Of a stretch of DNA of 64,000 nt, positions 18,166-25,940 are shown in pieces; positions within the stretch are counted from its first letter, which is position 1; each line of letters opens with the position of its first letter. A program made the translations under genes and the position numbers. This DNA comes from Sphingomonas sp. PAMC 26605 (GTDB taxonomy: Bacteria > Pseudomonadota > Alphaproteobacteria > Sphingomonadales > Sphingomonadaceae). Location of the stretch: positions 1,039,435 to 1,103,434 of the forward strand of contig NZ_JH584241.1 in assembly GCF_000241485.1 (NCBI RefSeq). The letters are read 5' to 3'. A model generated the notes under the pieces. It saw only the letters and a list, made by a program, of their open reading frames with translations. It had not been told where the DNA came from and did no database searches.

Positions 18166-19053
18166 TTAACGCTCCAGCGTCACCTGGATCGCGCAGGTCT
18201 TCGATTCGCCGGGCGCGACCTCGAATACGCCGGGCTTGGCGGTGAAGACGCCGGTGAAGCCCTCGGGGTCGGCGATGCCGTGCCACGGCTCGATGCAGAC
18301 GTACGCCGCGCCGGGCTTGGTCCAGATGCCGAGCATCGGCGTATCGGCGAAATCGACGCGCAGCTGCGGACCGGTCTCGGCGCCGTAGCGCACGCTCTGC
18401 GACCGGACGGCGTCCCAGATCAGCGCGTCCTGCTCGAACAAAGCGTCGCGCAGACGCAGCGTGCGACCGTCCTCGAGCGGCGACGGCCGCTCCTGCGCGA
18501 CGATCAGCCCGCCAGGGGTGAGTTCGCGCAACGGCTCGGGCTCGTCGACGGCGAAGACGATGCGATGCTCGGCGCGGGGCTTGCCATAGGGCAGCGGCCA
18601 GGCGAACGCCGGGTGGAAGCCGAAGCTCGCCGGCAGCGTGCGATCGCTCTCGCGATTCTCGATCTCGGCGTTGATCGCCAGCGTCGCGCCCTCGATCGAA
18701 TAAGTCAGCCGCAGCGCGAACTTGCGTGGGTACACGGCAAGCGTCTCAGCGCTGTCTTCCAGCAGGAACACCGCGCGTGCGGCGCTATGCTCAACCACCG
18801 CAAAGCTGCTGCGACGCGCGAAGCCGTGCTTGCCCATCGTATAGTGCGCGCCATCCAGGCGCAGCGTGTCGCCATTGAGCCCGCCGACGATCGGGAACAG
18901 GATCGGCGCATGCCCCGTCCAGAACGCCGGGTCGGCATTCGTCATCAGCTCGCGCCCCTCGGCATCGCGGAGATGCGTGAGCTCGGCGCCGTAGGGGTTG
19001 ATCGCGGCCGTCAGCTCGGGCGAGCCGATTTCGATCAGGGCAGCTTCCGTCAT
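18166..19053 (-). CDS. Aldose 1-epimerase family protein
   Basis: 295 residues of the galactose mutarotase-like fold. Family features include YGAELTHLRD, ILFPIVGGLNGD, GKHGFAR, SFGFHPAFAWP and CIEPWHGIADPEG. It is likely a cytoplasmic epimerase of a hexose or hexose phosphate (LacX/YeaD-like branch); the substrate is not evident. The ATG at 19053 is preferred to a GTG immediately upstream. It probably shares a transcript with prfC. Confidence 0.9.
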   Translation of the reverse strand: MTEAALIEIGSPELTAAINPYGAELTHLRDAEGRELMTNADPAFWTGHAPILFPIVGGLNGDTLRLDGAHYTMGKHGFARRSSFAVVEHSAARAVFLLEDSAETLAVYPRKFALRLTYSIEGATLAINAEIENRESDRTLPASFGFHPAFAWPLPYGKPRAEHRIVFAVDEPEPLRELTPGGLIVAQERPSPLEDGRTLRLRDALFEQDALIWDAVRSQSVRYGAETGPQLRVDFADTPMLGIWTKPGAAYVCIEPWHGIADPEGFTGVFTAKPGVFEVAPGESKTCAIQVTLER

Positions 19054-19091
19054 CACATATCCTCAATCAAGCACGCACCACATCCCCCACG

Positions 19092-19185
19092 CCGTCACCC
19101 CGGCCTTGTGCCGGGGCCCACCGCGCCGCGAACGAAGCAGGGCGTTCGCACGACGGTGGGCCCCGGCACAAGGCCGGGGTGACGG
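19092..19185. repeat. Perfect 32-nt inverted repeat (REP-like)
   Basis: Arms 19092-19123 and 19154-19185 are exact reverse complements over 32 nt, separated by 30 nt. The arm begins CCGTCACCCCGGCCTTGTGC. The right arm ends 6 nt before the pheT stop. Each arm is itself partly palindromic (CCCCGGC...GCCGGGG), as in REP/BIME elements. No T-run follows, so it is unlikely to be only a terminator. Confidence 0.9.
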
Positions 19186-19191
19186 TTGGGG

Positions 19192-21555
19192 TCAGCCGCG
19201 CAGGCTCGCCCCAAGCTTGGCAGCCGCGGCAACCACCTTGTCGGCGATCGCCTTCAGATCAGCTTCGGCAAAGCTCTTTTCGCCCGGCTGGAGCGTCACT
19301 TCGACACCGAGGCTCTTATGCCCCAGCTCGACCCCCGCGCCGGTAAAGACGTCGAACAGGCGCGCCGCGACGATGTTCGCCTTGTCGGCGCCCTTGACCG
19401 CACGCACCAGTGTTTCGGCGGCGAGCGCCTCGGGCACCAGAAACGCGAAGTCGCGCCGCACCGCCTGCAACGCCGGCGGCGCATACGCCGCGCGCGCGAA
19501 GCCGGTCGAGCGCTTGGCGGGGAGCGCATCAAGATACAGCTCGACCGCCGCGACCGGGCCATCGAGATCGAACGCGCGCAGCGTCAGCGGATGGACCATG
19601 CCGAAGGTGGCGAGCACCGTCTTCGGCCCGAGCCGCAGCGTGCCCGACTGCCCCGGATGCCACGCCTCGCCGGCATCCCCCATCACCTGCAAATTCTCGA
19701 CCGGCGCGCCGATCGCGGCGAGCAGGGCGAGCGCCTCGGCCTTGGCGTCGAACGCATCGAACGGCTTCGCCTTGCCCTCCTGCCAGCCGCGCGCGCGGTT
19801 CTCGCCGGCGAGCACGACGCCGAGCGTCGGATGCTCGCCACCGCTGAGGTAGCGGCGCCCGATCTCGAACAGCCGCACGCCCGCCGCGCCGCGCTTCATG
19901 TTGCGCTCGGCCGCCGAGAACAGGCCGGGCAGCAGCGACGGCCGCATGACCTTCAGCTCCTCGCTGATCGGGTTGGCGAGCGTCCACGCGCCGCCACCGA
20001 TCGCCGCCGCCTGCGCGTCCGACAGGAAGCTCCAGGTCAGCGTCTCGTTGAGCCCACGCGCGGCGGCGGCGCGGCGCGCGCGGCTTTCGAGGCGCTGCTC
20101 GGGGGTAGCGGTCGGCTTGGCGACGCCCGCCGCGCGCGGGAGCGGGACGGGGGCGACCGAATCGATGCCCTCGATGCGGATGATTTCCTCGACCAGATCG
20201 GCCGGGCCGTCGACGTCGCGGCGCGCCGGCGGCGGCAACACGGTCCAGTCGCTCTCGACGGTGAAGCCGAGCGCGGTCAGGATCGCACGCTGGCGATCTT
20301 CCGCCACCGCTAGACCACCGAGCGTCTCCGCGAGCGCCGGATCATAGGCGATCCGCTTGCGCTCGAGCGGCGGCGTGCCCGAATAGGTCGGCGCGCTGGC
20401 GCTGCCGCCGCACAGGTCGAGTACCAACCGCGTCGCGATCGCCAGCCCCTCCTCGAGGAACGCCGGATCGACGCCGCGCTCGAAGCGCGAGCGTGCGTCC
20501 GAGGTCAGCATCAGCGCCTGGCCGGTGCGCGCGATGCTTTCCGGGTCGAAATAGGCGCATTCGATGATGACGTCGGTGGTCTCGGGCGAAACGCCCGAAT
20601 CCTCGCCGCCCATGATGCCGCCGATGTCGTGGACGTGCGCCGCGTCGGCGATCACTGTCATCGTCTCGGCAAGCGTATAGGTCTTGCCGTTGAGCGCGAC
20701 GACCTGTTCGCCCGCGGTCGCCCTGCGCGCGACGAGGCCGCCCGAAAGCTTGGCGCGATCATAGACGTGCAAGGGCCGCCCGAGATCGAACATCACGTAA
20801 TTGGTGATGTCGACCAGCGTCGAGATCGGACGCTGGCCGATCGCGGTGAGGCGGCGGCGCATCCATTCGGGCGCCTCGCCGTTGGTCAGGCCGCTCACCC
20901 CCTGCGCGAAGAAGGCCGGGCAGCCCGCCGCATCGTCGGTGCGCACGTCGGGGCCCTCGCCTGCGCCCTCGACCGGCGCAAAGGCGAGCGGCTTGGCGGT
21001 GCCGAGCCCTGCGACGACCAGATCGAGCGCGATCCCGCGCACGCTCATGCAGTCGGGCCGGTTGGGGAGCACGTTGATGTCGATCACCGGATCGTTCAGC
21101 CCGGCATAATCGGGATAGGCCATGCCGATCGGCGCATCGGCGGGCAGCTCGATGATGCCGTCATGGTCCTCGCCGAGCTCGAGCTCGCGCGTCGAGCACA
21201 TCATGCCGTTCGATTCCACCCCGCGGATCGCCGCGACCTTGAGCACCATCCCGTTCGACGGCACCGTCGCGCCGGGCGCGCCGAACACGCCGACGAGCCC
21301 CGCGCGCGCATTGGGCGCGCCGCAGACGACCTGGAGCGGGCCGTCGCCGGCATCGACCGAGAGCACCTGCAATTTGTCCGCCTGCGGATGCGGCGCGGCG
21401 CTGAGCACCTTCGCCACCCTGAACGCGGCGAGGCTGGCGCCGGGGTTCTCGACGCCTTCGACCTCGAGGCCGATGCGGGTCAGCGTCTCAACGATCTCGT
21501 CGAGCGAGGCGTCGGTGTCGATATGCTGCTTGAGCCAGTCGAGCGTGGTCTTCAT
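19192..21555 (-). CDS. pheT: Phenylalanyl-tRNA synthetase subunit beta
   Basis: 787 residues, normal length. The N-terminal tRNA-binding EMAP-like domain contains HPQADKLQVLSVDAGDG, followed by B3/B4 editing domains (LPNRPDCMSVRGIALDL, ITNYVMFDLGRPLHVYD), the B5 domain, and a C-terminal FDX-ACB domain. It binds PheS to form the alpha2-beta2 enzyme that charges tRNA-Phe. Nothing in it looks damaged, although its partner gene upstream is interrupted. It is flanked on both sides by palindromic repeats (19092-19185 and 21567-21650). Confidence 0.97.
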   Translation of the reverse strand: MKTTLDWLKQHIDTDASLDEIVETLTRIGLEVEGVENPGASLAAFRVAKVLSAAPHPQADKLQVLSVDAGDGPLQVVCGAPNARAGLVGVFGAPGATVPSNGMVLKVAAIRGVESNGMMCSTRELELGEDHDGIIELPADAPIGMAYPDYAGLNDPVIDINVLPNRPDCMSVRGIALDLVVAGLGTAKPLAFAPVEGAGEGPDVRTDDAAGCPAFFAQGVSGLTNGEAPEWMRRRLTAIGQRPISTLVDITNYVMFDLGRPLHVYDRAKLSGGLVARRATAGEQVVALNGKTYTLAETMTVIADAAHVHDIGGIMGGEDSGVSPETTDVIIECAYFDPESIARTGQALMLTSDARSRFERGVDPAFLEEGLAIATRLVLDLCGGSASAPTYSGTPPLERKRIAYDPALAETLGGLAVAEDRQRAILTALGFTVESDWTVLPPPARRDVDGPADLVEEIIRIEGIDSVAPVPLPRAAGVAKPTATPEQRLESRARRAAAARGLNETLTWSFLSDAQAAAIGGGAWTLANPISEELKVMRPSLLPGLFSAAERNMKRGAAGVRLFEIGRRYLSGGEHPTLGVVLAGENRARGWQEGKAKPFDAFDAKAEALALLAAIGAPVENLQVMGDAGEAWHPGQSGTLRLGPKTVLATFGMVHPLTLRAFDLDGPVAAVELYLDALPAKRSTGFARAAYAPPALQAVRRDFAFLVPEALAAETLVRAVKGADKANIVAARLFDVFTGAGVELGHKSLGVEVTLQPGEKSFAEADLKAIADKVVAAAAKLGASLRG

Positions 21556-21566
21556 TTCACACCGTC

Positions 21567-21650
21567 CGTCACCCCAGCGAAAGCTGGGGTCTTTGTGGGG
21601 CTGGGCGCGCGCGCGCCAATCTGGAGACCCCAGCTTGCGCTGGGGTGACG
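21567..21650. repeat. Inverted repeat between pheS and pheT (REP-like)
   Basis: Arms 21567-21592 and 21625-21650 match in 25 of 26 positions as inverted repeats. The arm begins CGTCACCCCAGCGAAAGCTG. The related arm at 23698-23723 is nearly identical. It lies in the gap between pheS and pheT, where operon genes are usually tightly packed. Confidence 0.88.
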
Positions 21651-21679
21651 ATGGTGGGTGGGGCGGCGCGATACGAGGA

Positions 21680-22255
21680 TCATGCCCCCACTCCCTGGCT
21701 GAGCGTCGGCACGTCGAGTGCCGAGAAGCCGTAATGCTTCAACCAGCGCGCATCGCCTTCGAAGAATGGCCGCAGATCGTCCATTCCGTACTTGAGCATC
21801 GCGAGCCGATCGACCCCGACCCCGAAGGCGAAGCCCTGCCATTCCTTGGGGTCGAGCCCGCACGCCTCGATCACCTTGGGATGGACCATCCCGCTGCCGA
21901 GCAGCTCCATCCACCCTTCCGACCCACCGAGCGTGCGGCGGCCCTTGACCGTGGTGTAGCCGACATCGACCTCCGCCGACGGTTCGGTGAAGGGGAAGTA
22001 GCTCGGGCGCAGGCGGAGCACGATGTCGTCGCGCTCGAAGAACGCCTTGAGGAAGGTCTCGAGCGTCCATTTGAGATGACCGAGCGTGATGCCCTTGTCG
22101 ATCACCAGCCCCTCGATCTGGTGGAACATCGGCGTGTGCGTCGCGTCCCAGTCCGAGCGATAGACGCGGCCCGGCGCGATGATGCGGATCGGCGGCTCCT
22201 GCGCCATCATCGTGCGGATCTGGACGGGCGAGGTATGCGTGCGCAAAACAAACAT
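21680..22255 (-). CDS. pheS: Phenylalanyl-tRNA synthetase alpha, C-terminal part (split)
   Basis: 191 residues carrying the catalytic core of PheS downstream of motif 1. [20 protein letters not shown], the motif 2 region [34 protein letters not shown] and the motif 3 region [18 protein letters not shown] all match intact PheS. The ATG at 22255 directly abuts a 13-bp palindrome whose arm provides AGGGGAG 6 nt upstream. The frame overlaps the N-terminal reading frame by 49 nt in a different phase. The frame also stays open upstream to 22366, so ribosomal frameshifting is an alternative to re-initiation. All catalytic residues of the class II fold appear present across the two pieces. Confidence 0.85.
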   Translation of the reverse strand: MFVLRTHTSPVQIRTMMAQEPPIRIIAPGRVYRSDWDATHTPMFHQIEGLVIDKGITLGHLKWTLETFLKAFFERDDIVLRLRPSYFPFTEPSAEVDVGYTTVKGRRTLGGSEGWMELLGSGMVHPKVIEACGLDPKEWQGFAFGVGVDRLAMLKYGMDDLRPFFEGDARWLKHYGFSALDVPTLSQGVGA

Positions 22256-22776
22256 CTCCCTCTCCCCTTCAGGGGAGAGGGAGAAGAAGGCGACACGTAG
22301 AAGGTGTCGTGCATCGCACGCGCGGGATGGCTCTCGGGCATGTTGAGCGCGGTGAAATTGTGCCACTGATCCTCGATCTCGGGACCGGTCGCGACCGCGA
22401 AGCCGAGGTCGGCGAAGATCTCGGCGAGTTCGTCCATCACCTGGCTGACCGGATGCACCGATCCTTGCGGCGCGGCCTCGGCGGGGAGCGTCATGTCGAG
22501 CGTCTCGCTGGCGAGCCGCGCGTCGAGCTCGGCGCGGTCGAGCGCGGCCTTGCGCGTCGCGATCGCGGTAGTGACCGCCTCGCGTAAGCCCTGGATCCGC
22601 GGCCCCTGCACCTGCCGCTCGTCGGGCGACATGCCACCCAGGGTCTTGAGCAGCGCGGTCACGCTCCCCGCCTTGCCGAGCAGGGCGACGCGCTGCGTCT
22701 CCAGGCTATCGAGCGTTTCCGCTGCGGTGATCGCGCCGAGCGCATCTTCGCGCAGCTGGTCAAGGTCCGTGGTCAT
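22207..22776 (-). CDS. pheS: Phenylalanyl-tRNA synthetase alpha, N-terminal part (split)
   Basis: 189 residues. It starts [16 protein letters not shown] (coiled-coil tRNA-binding arm) and runs through [38 protein letters not shown] and motif 1 [13 protein letters not shown]. Homology ends there. The next ~28 codons ([13 protein letters not shown] and a tail) are encoded by a palindrome and out-of-frame downstream DNA, stopping at 22207. An intact PheS is about 350-360 residues; this piece contributes ~160. Located after rplT, but separated from it by a terminator. Confidence 0.85.
   Translation of the reverse strand: MTTDLDQLREDALGAITAAETLDSLETQRVALLGKAGSVTALLKTLGGMSPDERQVQGPRIQGLREAVTTAIATRKAALDRAELDARLASETLDMTLPAEAAPQGSVHPVSQVMDELAEIFADLGFAVATGPEIEDQWHNFTALNMPESHPARAMHDTFYVSPSSPSPLKGRGRCLFCARIPRPSRSAR
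22256..22283. repeat. Palindrome interrupting pheS
   Basis: A perfect 13-bp stem (CTCCCTCTCCCCT with AGGGGAGAGGGAG) and 2-nt loop lies exactly at the junction of the two pheS frames, directly next to the ATG of the second frame. It resembles the palindrome at 12-33. It is absent from pheS genes in general, where this position is a short variable loop before LRTHTS. Confidence 0.92.
22262..22268 (-). promoter_or_regulatory. Ribosome-binding site inside the pheS palindrome
   Basis: AGGGGAG on the minus strand ends 6 nt before the ATG at 22255. It lies within the 3' arm of the palindrome, so it would be masked in a hairpin until a ribosome translating the first pheS frame opens the stem. This is an arrangement expected for translational coupling; it is inferred, not shown. 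Confidence 0.5.
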
Positions 22777-22810
22777 CGTCTTCCCGTCCAATTCGCCGTA
22801 GCCGATAACG

Positions 22811-22844
22811 AAAAGGGCGCGGGTGGCCTAGACCACCCGCGCCC
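22811..22844 (-). terminator. Rho-independent terminator after rplT
   Basis: A perfect 12-bp stem (22815-22826 with 22833-22844), 6-nt loop, followed on the minus strand by TTTT (22811-22814). It separates rpmI-rplT from pheS-pheT, which would otherwise look like one operon. Confidence 0.85.
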
Positions 22845-22870
22845 CAAATCGCGTTTGCCTGCAGGTCGCC

Positions 22871-23236
22871 TTAGGCGGCCTGGGGCAGAGCCGCCTTTGC
22901 CTGCGCGATGATGACGCTAAACGCGGCAGCCTCGTGCATCGCCAGATCGGCGAGGACTTTGCGGTCGAGTTCGACGCCGGCGAGCTTCAGGCCGTGCATG
23001 AACACGCCGTAAGTGAGGCCCTCGACGCGGACAGCTGCGTTGATGCGCTGGATCCAGAGCGCGCGGAAGTTGCGCTTCTTAACCTTGCGATCGCGGTAAG
23101 CGTACTGGCCGGCCTTCTCGACGGCCTGACGGGCGATACGGATCGTGTTCTTGCGACGGCCATAATAGCCCTTCGCCAGATTGAGGATCCGCTTGTGCTT
23201 TGCGTGGGTGGTTACACCCCGTTTTACGCGTGCCAT
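22871..23236 (-). CDS. rplT: 50S ribosomal protein L20
   Basis: 121 residues, highly basic. [40 protein letters not shown], and [10 protein letters not shown]-like [14 protein letters not shown] are L20 signatures. It binds 23S rRNA early in 50S assembly. It follows rpmI by 17 nt and is followed by a terminator, so rpmI-rplT is a two-gene unit. infC, often next to rpmI, is not in the window. Confidence 0.98.
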   Translation of the reverse strand: MARVKRGVTTHAKHKRILNLAKGYYGRRKNTIRIARQAVEKAGQYAYRDRKVKKRNFRALWIQRINAAVRVEGLTYGVFMHGLKLAGVELDRKVLADLAMHEAAAFSVIIAQAKAALPQAA

Positions 23237-23253
23237 TCTCTAATTCCTTCCGC

Positions 23254-23457
23254 TCAGCCGAGACCGTAAGGCGCCCACGCCTTGACGGTTGCCGTATCGG
23301 CCTTGGACAGCAGCTTGGTGCCGCGGTTCTGACGGATGTACTTGCTGTTGTGGCTCATCAGTCGGTGACGCTTGCCGGCGACGCCATGCTTGAGCAGGCC
23401 GGTTGCGGTGAGCTTGAAGCGCTTCTTGACGCCGCTCTTCGTCTTGAGTTTGGGCAT
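23254..23457 (-). CDS. rpmI: 50S ribosomal protein L35
   Basis: 67 residues starting MPKLKTKSGVKKRFKLTATG, the universal L35 N-terminus, with KHGVAGKRHRL following. The ATG at 23457 has a GGAAAGGA ribosome-binding site and is preferred to an upstream ATG five codons earlier. Cotranscribed with rplT. Confidence 0.97.
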   Translation of the reverse strand: MPKLKTKSGVKKRFKLTATGLLKHGVAGKRHRLMSHNSKYIRQNRGTKLLSKADTATVKAWAPYGLG

Positions 23458-23881
23458 TTTCGTCCTTTCCAAATATGCGACGATCTATGAACGGCCACGG
23501 CAGCCCATACCGGCCGGGCAGTTCTTCTTACGCGCAGGAGGAGGGGCGCTTAAGCGAGAGTCGCGCGAAACGCAAGGCGGCAATGCGCGGGCGCTGTCCT
23601 ACATGCGGCGAATCTGCTAGGGTGGCATCCGCTCTTTGAAATGGTCGAGAACCGAAGTGCCGCGCGGCCTGCCGGGCGCAGACGTCTGCCCAACACCCGT
23701 CACCCCAGCGAAAGCTGGCGTCTCACGCCGCGAGCGCGCTGCCCGCGGCGCGAGATCCCAGCTTGCACTGGGAGGACGAAGGGCCGCCGTTCGCGCATTG
23801 GCACACAATCAGAAACGATCGCGCAGGTCGAATTCCGTCCGGGGGTCAATCGAGTCAACCACCGCACGGTTCGTCGCAACC
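23458..23881. other. Intergenic region upstream of rpmI with a degenerate palindrome
   Basis: 424 nt without a convincing gene. It should hold the rpmI-rplT promoter on the minus strand, but I could not assign -35/-10 boxes with confidence. The right half contains the repeat at 23698-23778. No protein motif is visible in the short open frames here. Confidence 0.6.
23698..23778. repeat. Degenerate inverted repeat of the pheS-pheT family
   Basis: The left arm (23698-23723) differs by one base from the left arm at 21567-21592. The right arm (23753-23778) is a decayed reverse complement (AGATCCCAGCTTGCACTGGG). The spacer is different and carries its own GC-rich inverted repeat. An ageing copy of the same element. 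Confidence 0.8.
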
Positions 23882-24664
23882 TCAATGCCCGCGGCAGGCG
23901 AGCGACTCGAGAATCTCCTCGATCCGCGCCGGATCGCCCGCCGCGACGACCTCGCCGACCGAATCGGCGGTGAGCGGGTCGCCCTGCCAGTCGCACATCC
24001 GCCCGCCCGCGCCCTCGACCACGGGCACCAAGGCGGCAAAATCGTGGAGCTTCAACTGCGCCTCGACCACCACGTCGAGCCAGCCACTCGCGACGCAGCC
24101 GTAATTATAGCAATCGCCGCCGAGCACGGTGCTCATCACCGCACCGTCGAGATGCTCGAACGCGTGGAGCTGCGAATCGTCGAAATGCGCCGGCGAGGTC
24201 GTCGCGAGCAACGCCTTGCCGAGATCGGCACAGCGCCGCGTCGCCGCGGGCTTGCCGTTGAACAAGGTCGGCTTGCCCATCACGCCCGTCCAGCGCTCGC
24301 GCAGGATCGGCTGGTCGATCACCCCCATCATCGGCCAGCCCTCGATCACCAAGGCGATCAGCGTCCCGAAGATCGGCCGCCCGGAGATGAACGCGCGCGT
24401 CCCGTCGATCGGATCGAGCACCCAGGCGCGCCCGCTCGTGCCTTCCTTGACGCCATATTCCTCGCCGATGATCGCGTCCGCCGGGTAGGCGCGCTCGATC
24501 AGGCTGCGCATCGCGGCTTCCGCAGCGCGATCGGCCAGCGTCACGGGCGAAGCGTCGTCCTTCGCCTCGAGCCCGTGCTCGGCACGGTAATAGGGTCGGA
24601 TCGCGGCGCCCGCGGCATCGGCGAGGGCGGCGGCTAGGGCGAGGTCGGTGTCGGTAACGCGCAT
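23882..24664 (-). CDS. Inositol monophosphatase-family phosphatase (HisN-type histidinol phosphatase)
   Basis: 260 residues. The metal-binding motifs GEEYG (67-71) and WVLDPIDGTRAFI (81-93) define the inositol monophosphatase family, and GGDCYNYG and a late ASG..D region complete the fold. The FISGRPIFGTLIAL segment resembles alphaproteobacterial HisN histidinol-phosphate phosphatases, which complete histidine synthesis. Assignment to histidinol phosphate is by family resemblance; inositol phosphate or a related ester is possible. Monocistronic and divergent from the PldA-like gene. Confidence 0.88.
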   Translation of the reverse strand: MRVTDTDLALAAALADAAGAAIRPYYRAEHGLEAKDDASPVTLADRAAEAAMRSLIERAYPADAIIGEEYGVKEGTSGRAWVLDPIDGTRAFISGRPIFGTLIALVIEGWPMMGVIDQPILRERWTGVMGKPTLFNGKPAATRRCADLGKALLATTSPAHFDDSQLHAFEHLDGAVMSTVLGGDCYNYGCVASGWLDVVVEAQLKLHDFAALVPVVEGAGGRMCDWQGDPLTADSVGEVVAAGDPARIEEILESLACRGH

Positions 24665-24759
24665 TGCCTCTGCCTAGAGCGACTGGCATGCTTTCGCCAG
24701 CCCGACCCGCGGGGGAACGCGCCGGGTTTGGGTTCGCCGTTGGTTTGGGGGAAATCCTG

Positions 24760-25833
24760 ATGTCTCGTCCTTTGCTGCTGGTAGCAGGCGCAGCGGTCGC
24801 GTGCGCCAGCCCGGCGGCGGCACAAGTGCGACCGCTGGTCGACCCGCCGGCCTCGGCCGACGCAGCGCGCGCCGGCGTCGTCGTGTTCCTGCTCAACGAA
24901 GGGGCAAGCGCAACGCCGGCACAGGGTCCCGCCGAAATCGAAACGGTCGCGCGCGACGGGACCAGGCTGCGGCTGGTCGCGCTTCCTGCCGCCGCGTCGA
25001 GCGTCGCTGCCGGCGGCTTCGCCCGCGTCCGCTACCGGCTCGCCGACGCTGCGCCCGTCGCGCTCGCGGCGACGCCGCCCGACGCGGCACCGCCCCGAGC
25101 GCCGGCCGCGGCGATCGGCGAGAGCGTGGTCACCACCTCGCGCGGCGGATCGGGCGCGTTCCTCGACCGGCTGCACCCGTATGCGCCGATCTACGGCGTG
25201 TTCGGCGCCGGCGACTCGGGCGCAAAACTCCAGGTCAGCTTCGATTTCCGCGTGCTCGGCCGCGACGACGGGCCGCGGCTCGACGTCGCGTACACGCATA
25301 CGATGTTCTGGGCGGTCGACCGGGCCTCGACCCCGGTCCGCGCGCAAGGCTACAGCCCCGAGGTGTTCGTCGATGTGCCGGTTTCGCCCTCGCTGCTGAT
25401 CGGCGGTGGGTTTCGCGAAGATTCGAACGGCGGTGGCGTTACCAACTCGATCGACGTCAATCGTCTGTATCTGCGCGCGCACAAGACGTTCGATCTGGGC
25501 GACCGCTGGCGGCTGGCGCTGGCTCCGATGGTATGGGGCTATTTCGGCGATCAGGGGCTCGCGCCCGATCTCGACCGCTATTGGGGCTATACCTCGCTCG
25601 GCATGACGCTTGGCCAGCGCGACGGGTGGAAGCTCGCGGTCACCGGGCGCGGCAATCCCGGCACCGGCAAAGGGAGCGCCGAAGCTTTCCTCTCCTATCC
25701 GCTGGTGCGGATCGACGATCGCCTGCCGCGTCTCTATCTCTTCAGCCAATTCTTCACCGGCTATGGCGAGACGCTGGTCGAGTATAACCGCAACGTTAGC
25801 CATGCGCGCTTCGGCATCGCGCTGACCCGGTGA
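24760..25833 (+). CDS. Outer-membrane phospholipase A-like protein, catalytic His replaced
   Basis: 357 residues with a signal peptide (LLLVAGAAVACASPAAAQ), an N-terminal ~100-residue accessory region, and a C-terminal beta-barrel of the PldA type (YTHTMFWAVDR, YSPEVFVDVPVS). The active-site segment reads EDSNGGGVTNSIDVNRLY from residue 220. Aligned to E. coli PldA (HQSNGR...SWNRLY), Ser144 is S222 and Asn156 is N234, but His142 is E220. It may be catalytically dead or altered. The ATG at 24760 is chosen for the signal peptide. Confidence 0.75.
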   Translation: MSRPLLLVAGAAVACASPAAAQVRPLVDPPASADAARAGVVVFLLNEGASATPAQGPAEIETVARDGTRLRLVALPAAASSVAAGGFARVRYRLADAAPVALAATPPDAAPPRAPAAAIGESVVTTSRGGSGAFLDRLHPYAPIYGVFGAGDSGAKLQVSFDFRVLGRDDGPRLDVAYTHTMFWAVDRASTPVRAQGYSPEVFVDVPVSPSLLIGGGFREDSNGGGVTNSIDVNRLYLRAHKTFDLGDRWRLALAPMVWGYFGDQGLAPDLDRYWGYTSLGMTLGQRDGWKLAVTGRGNPGTGKGSAEAFLSYPLVRIDDRLPRLYLFSQFFTGYGETLVEYNRNVSHARFGIALTR

Positions 25834-25940
25834 GCGCCTCGCGGGGTCGCCGACCCGGTCACCCAATTTTAGCAGTTCGCGGGTAAGCGGACGAAACGGC
25901 CGGCTCATCCGGCACACGATGCTGGGGGGATTCGACGGCG

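Noticed and set aside
19186-20313. Long open frames antisense to pheT, and similar ones opposite mgtE, the Suv3-like helicase and ftsK
   Set aside because: GC-rich codon bias keeps opposite frames open. They are Arg/Ala/Asp/His-rich with no domain, while the sense strand encodes clear proteins.
22207-22366. Canonical -1 slippery heptamer joining the two pheS frames
   Set aside because: I looked for X-XXY-YYZ sequences in the frame overlap and saw none; the hairpin also lacks the usual position downstream of a slip site. Frameshifting is not excluded, only unsupported.
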